Shown here: piece by piece, positions 62,430 to 64,000 of the stretch | How the letters are laid out: each line of letters begins with the position of its first letter | Position numbering within the stretch: position 1 is the first letter of the stretch | DNA from: RFSX01 sp965248155 | GTDB taxonomy: Bacteria > Bacteroidota > Bacteroidia > Chitinophagales > Saprospiraceae | Length of the DNA: 64,000 bases | Reading direction: 5' to 3' | Assembly (NCBI GenBank): GCA_965248155.1 | Contig: CBDFIO010000001.1 | Coordinates: forward strand, 310,001 to 374,000 | Translations under genes and position numbers: made by a program | The notes under the pieces: model-generated | Seen by the model: only the letters and a program-made list of their open reading frames with translations | What the model was told of the DNA's origin: nothing | The model's database searches: none

Positions 62430-63031
62430 TCTGCGCTAATAGATTGGTATAAATCTGGAAATTGCCTCAGGTCATCGATTGTATCGATGTCATTTAACTT
62501 CGGTAATTGAGTATAACTTAATTGAAGTGATTCAATTTTTCTAATCGTTTGTTCCATTACTTTTGAACTGCTCCATTCGATATCTTCAAATAAGGCAGAA
62601 TGTAATTTTTTCATTCCCAAAAGATAATATCCACCATCTTCTGAAGGACCGATAACACAGTCATGTTTATCTAATCTGATAAAAGCCTCTTCAATTATTT
62701 GAGAAGAGATGTCAGGGCAATCGCTACCAATGATTATAGCCTTAGACTGAGAATTAAGCACATATTGAAAGGCTCCAAACATTTTTCTACCGAGATCACC
62801 TTCAGGCTGTAATTGCTTTTGATATTGATTTGAATTCCATTCATCTTCTTTTATTGACGAATGATAAAAGAGATATCTCGAAGCAGATACTTTTAAAGTT
62901 TCAGTCCGTGTATGTTCAAGAAGTTTTTGATAAATGAGTAAAGCGTTCTTGTTTCCAATAGAGGCTGCAAGTCTTGTTTTAACATAACCTGCAATTGGAT
63001 TTTTTATGAATATGATGAGACCTCTAGCTAT
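62426..63031 (-). CDS. DUF2064/TIGR04282 family glycosyltransferase-like protein without a standard start codon
   Basis: About 201 residues of a nucleotide-sugar-transferase-like fold. The start region reads ARGLIIFIKNPIAGYVKTRL (N-terminal family motif), then PEGDLGRKMFGAF, AIIIGSDCPDISSQIIEEAF and CVIGPSEDGGYYLLGMKKLH, all typical. No ATG, GTG or TTG occurs in frame before the motif; the expected start position holds ATA (63029-63031), one base from ATG, 8 bases after the stop of the upstream gene. Either ATA is used, or a mutation or base error removed the ATG. An internal ATG at 62782 would drop the first 83 residues, including the active-site motif. Often linked to sugar-phosphate or arsenosugar chemistry. 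Confidence 0.78.
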   Translation of the reverse strand: MARGLIIFIKNPIAGYVKTRLAASIGNKNALLIYQKLLEHTRTETLKVSASRYLFYHSSIKEDEWNSNQYQKQLQPEGDLGRKMFGAFQYVLNSQSKAIIIGSDCPDISSQIIEEAFIRLDKHDCVIGPSEDGGYYLLGMKKLHSALFEDIEWSSSKVMEQTIRKIESLQLSYTQLPKLNDIDTIDDLRQFPDLYQSISAD

Positions 63032-63039
63032 GAGATATA

Positions 63040-64000
63040 TTATTTGTCTTTTTCTTTGTCTTTATCCTTCTTCTTGTCTTCTTTGATATAGACATCATCA
63101 CCATCATCTAATTTGTTGGAGATGGCTGAATACGGTCCGACCACAACTTGAACAGTATCTTCCAATCCTTCAAGGATTTGAATGTACTCATCATCCTGGA
63201 TACCCGTTGTTACTTCATGCATAGAAACAGTATCTCCTGCGAAAGAAAAGACAACTTCTTTGAATTCTTTATCATCTTCTGAGGCGGAATCTTCTTTTCC
63301 TTCTTTTTCAATTTCTCGAGCCGTTACCGATTGGATAGGCACACTTAATACACCTTCAACTTCATTCGTGTAAATATCAACAGAGGCTGACATTCCAGGT
63401 CTGAAAGGAAACTGTTTTCCAGGTTCAATCAGGTCATTGTATGATTCAGGATCTATTCTGATTTTAACAATGAAATTTGTAACCTGATCTGTGTTTAAGG
63501 CTGCACCAGCTCCACCAATATTAGAAGCAGAATTGGCGATCTCTGAAATATATCCTTTAAATATTTTGTCTAGATAAGCATCTACTTCAATGTCTACTTC
63601 GTCATTCAAAGCCACTCTGATAATATCATTTTCTGATACATCAACTTGAACTTCAATCGAGCTTAGATTTGCAATTCGCATCATTTCAGTTCCCGACATT
63701 TGAATGGTTCCTACCACTCTTTCACCTTGTTCAACGCTAAGACTGGAAATTAATCCATCTACTGGAGCTGATATTGTTGTCTTATTTAGACTTGTTTGCA
63801 TTTCCTGATAAGAGGCTTCAGCAGATTCTACATTGTATTTTGCACTTTCAATGCTTTGTTCAGCTGAGCGAATACTTGCCTCCATTGATTTAAGGTTAGC
63901 AGCCAGGTTTTCAACATTTGTTATGGCTTGTTCTAAGTCTGCCTGTGACACTATTCCCTCATTTTTCAATTGATTATTTCTATCCAGAATTTTTCTTGCA
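63040..64000 (-). CDS. HlyD/AcrA-type membrane fusion protein of an efflux or ABC export system (5' part outside window)
   Basis: The last 320 or so residues of a periplasmic adaptor. The frame is open to the window edge. Visible are a coiled-coil hairpin (GIVSQADLEQAITNVENLAA, IRSAEQSIESAKYNVESAEA), the lipoyl half (TTISAPVDGLISSLSVEQGE), the beta-barrel (EVDIEVDAYLDKIFKGYISE, RPGMSASVDIYT) and a membrane-proximal end (VVVGPYSAISNKLDDGDDVY). The C terminus is an unusual run of Lys, Asp and Glu. The partner transporter genes and the outer-membrane TolC are not in view. DUF2064 follows 8 bases downstream. Probably exports lipids, drugs or macrolide-like compounds. Confidence 0.9.
   Translation of the reverse strand, partial: ARKILDRNNQLKNEGIVSQADLEQAITNVENLAANLKSMEASIRSAEQSIESAKYNVESAEASYQEMQTSLNKTTISAPVDGLISSLSVEQGERVVGTIQMSGTEMMRIANLSSIEVQVDVSENDIIRVALNDEVDIEVDAYLDKIFKGYISEIANSASNIGGAGAALNTDQVTNFIVKIRIDPESYNDLIEPGKQFPFRPGMSASVDIYTNEVEGVLSVPIQSVTAREIEKEGKEDSASEDDKEFKEVVFSFAGDTVSMHEVTTGIQDDEYIQILEGLEDTVQVVVGPYSAISNKLDDGDDVYIKEDKKKDKDKEKDK

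Noticed and set aside
62426..62782. Start of the DUF2064 gene at ATG 62782
   Set aside because: It would remove 83 residues, including the N-terminal IKNPIAGYVKTRL motif that is clearly encoded upstream in the same frame.
1..64000. CRISPR array or ribosomal RNA genes
   Set aside because: No regular array of 20-40-base repeats with spacers and no rRNA-like sequence was seen on either strand.

Overview
The window is AT-rich chromosomal DNA from a Bacteroidota bacterium, most likely an aerobic, gliding or environmental lineage of the Saprospiria/Cytophagia type. The evidence is an alternative complex III operon fused to a cytochrome oxidase operon, TonB-dependent receptor chemistry, type IX secretion (T9SS) C-terminal sorting domains, M56/BlaR-type sensors with TonB domains, and a TAnnTTTG promoter element. 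No species can be named from the sequence alone.

Layout. 1-12.9 kb: one long plus-strand respiratory operon, actB(partial)-C-D-E-F, then oxidase subunits II and I, heme O synthase, two subunit III-like proteins, a subunit IV-like protein, a cysteine-less SCO-like protein, a DUF420 protein and a small CPMC protein. Quinol electrons pass through the Act complex to the oxidase. Subunit II carries a C-terminal OmpA/peptidoglycan-binding domain where caa3 enzymes carry a cytochrome c domain. 12.9-20 kb: minus-strand housekeeping genes (two outer-membrane barrels, DUF423, ung, a frameshifted T9SS esterase, a frameshifted OmpA protein, a PaaI-like thioesterase, ribBA). 20-26 kb: an IS1380-type element with target duplication, a small lipoprotein, and one large transglutaminase gene (DUF3857-transglutaminase-DUF2569) broken by a frameshift and an IS982-type insertion.

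26.4-45.6 kb: an integrated, decayed phage-like element in tRNA-Arg(TCT). The intact tRNA is at the right end and the displaced host 3' half, still followed by its terminator, is at the left end beside a tyrosine recombinase. The element carries a coupled replication block (excisionase-like protein, winged-helix proteins, DnaB helicase), two packaging (gp3/TerS-like) proteins, a broken tape-measure gene, secreted beta-helix proteins near attR, and a lipoprotein plus small membrane protein pair that could be toxin and immunity. Two inverted IS3-family copies flank that pair. Both copies have a different nonsense mutation in orfA and neither has target duplications. Phage structural genes are missing next to the IS copies.

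45.8-53.5 kb: a family of three class III nucleotide cyclase-TPR genes around a TonB-dependent receptor. Only one cyclase is intact; one is frameshifted and has lost a metal-binding Asp, and one has collapsed to 63 codons by internal deletion. 53.6-64 kb: a possible lone McrB-type N-terminal domain, a WYL regulator with a palindromic operator in front of a divergent gene, a BlaI/BlaR-TonB sensor operon, two alpha/beta hydrolases, a C1 peptidase, a DUF2064 protein lacking a normal start codon, and the end of an RND-type membrane fusion protein.

Many genes differ from an open frame by one base in a short run. This is either real gene decay or base-calling error, and it should be settled before any pseudogene call here is trusted.
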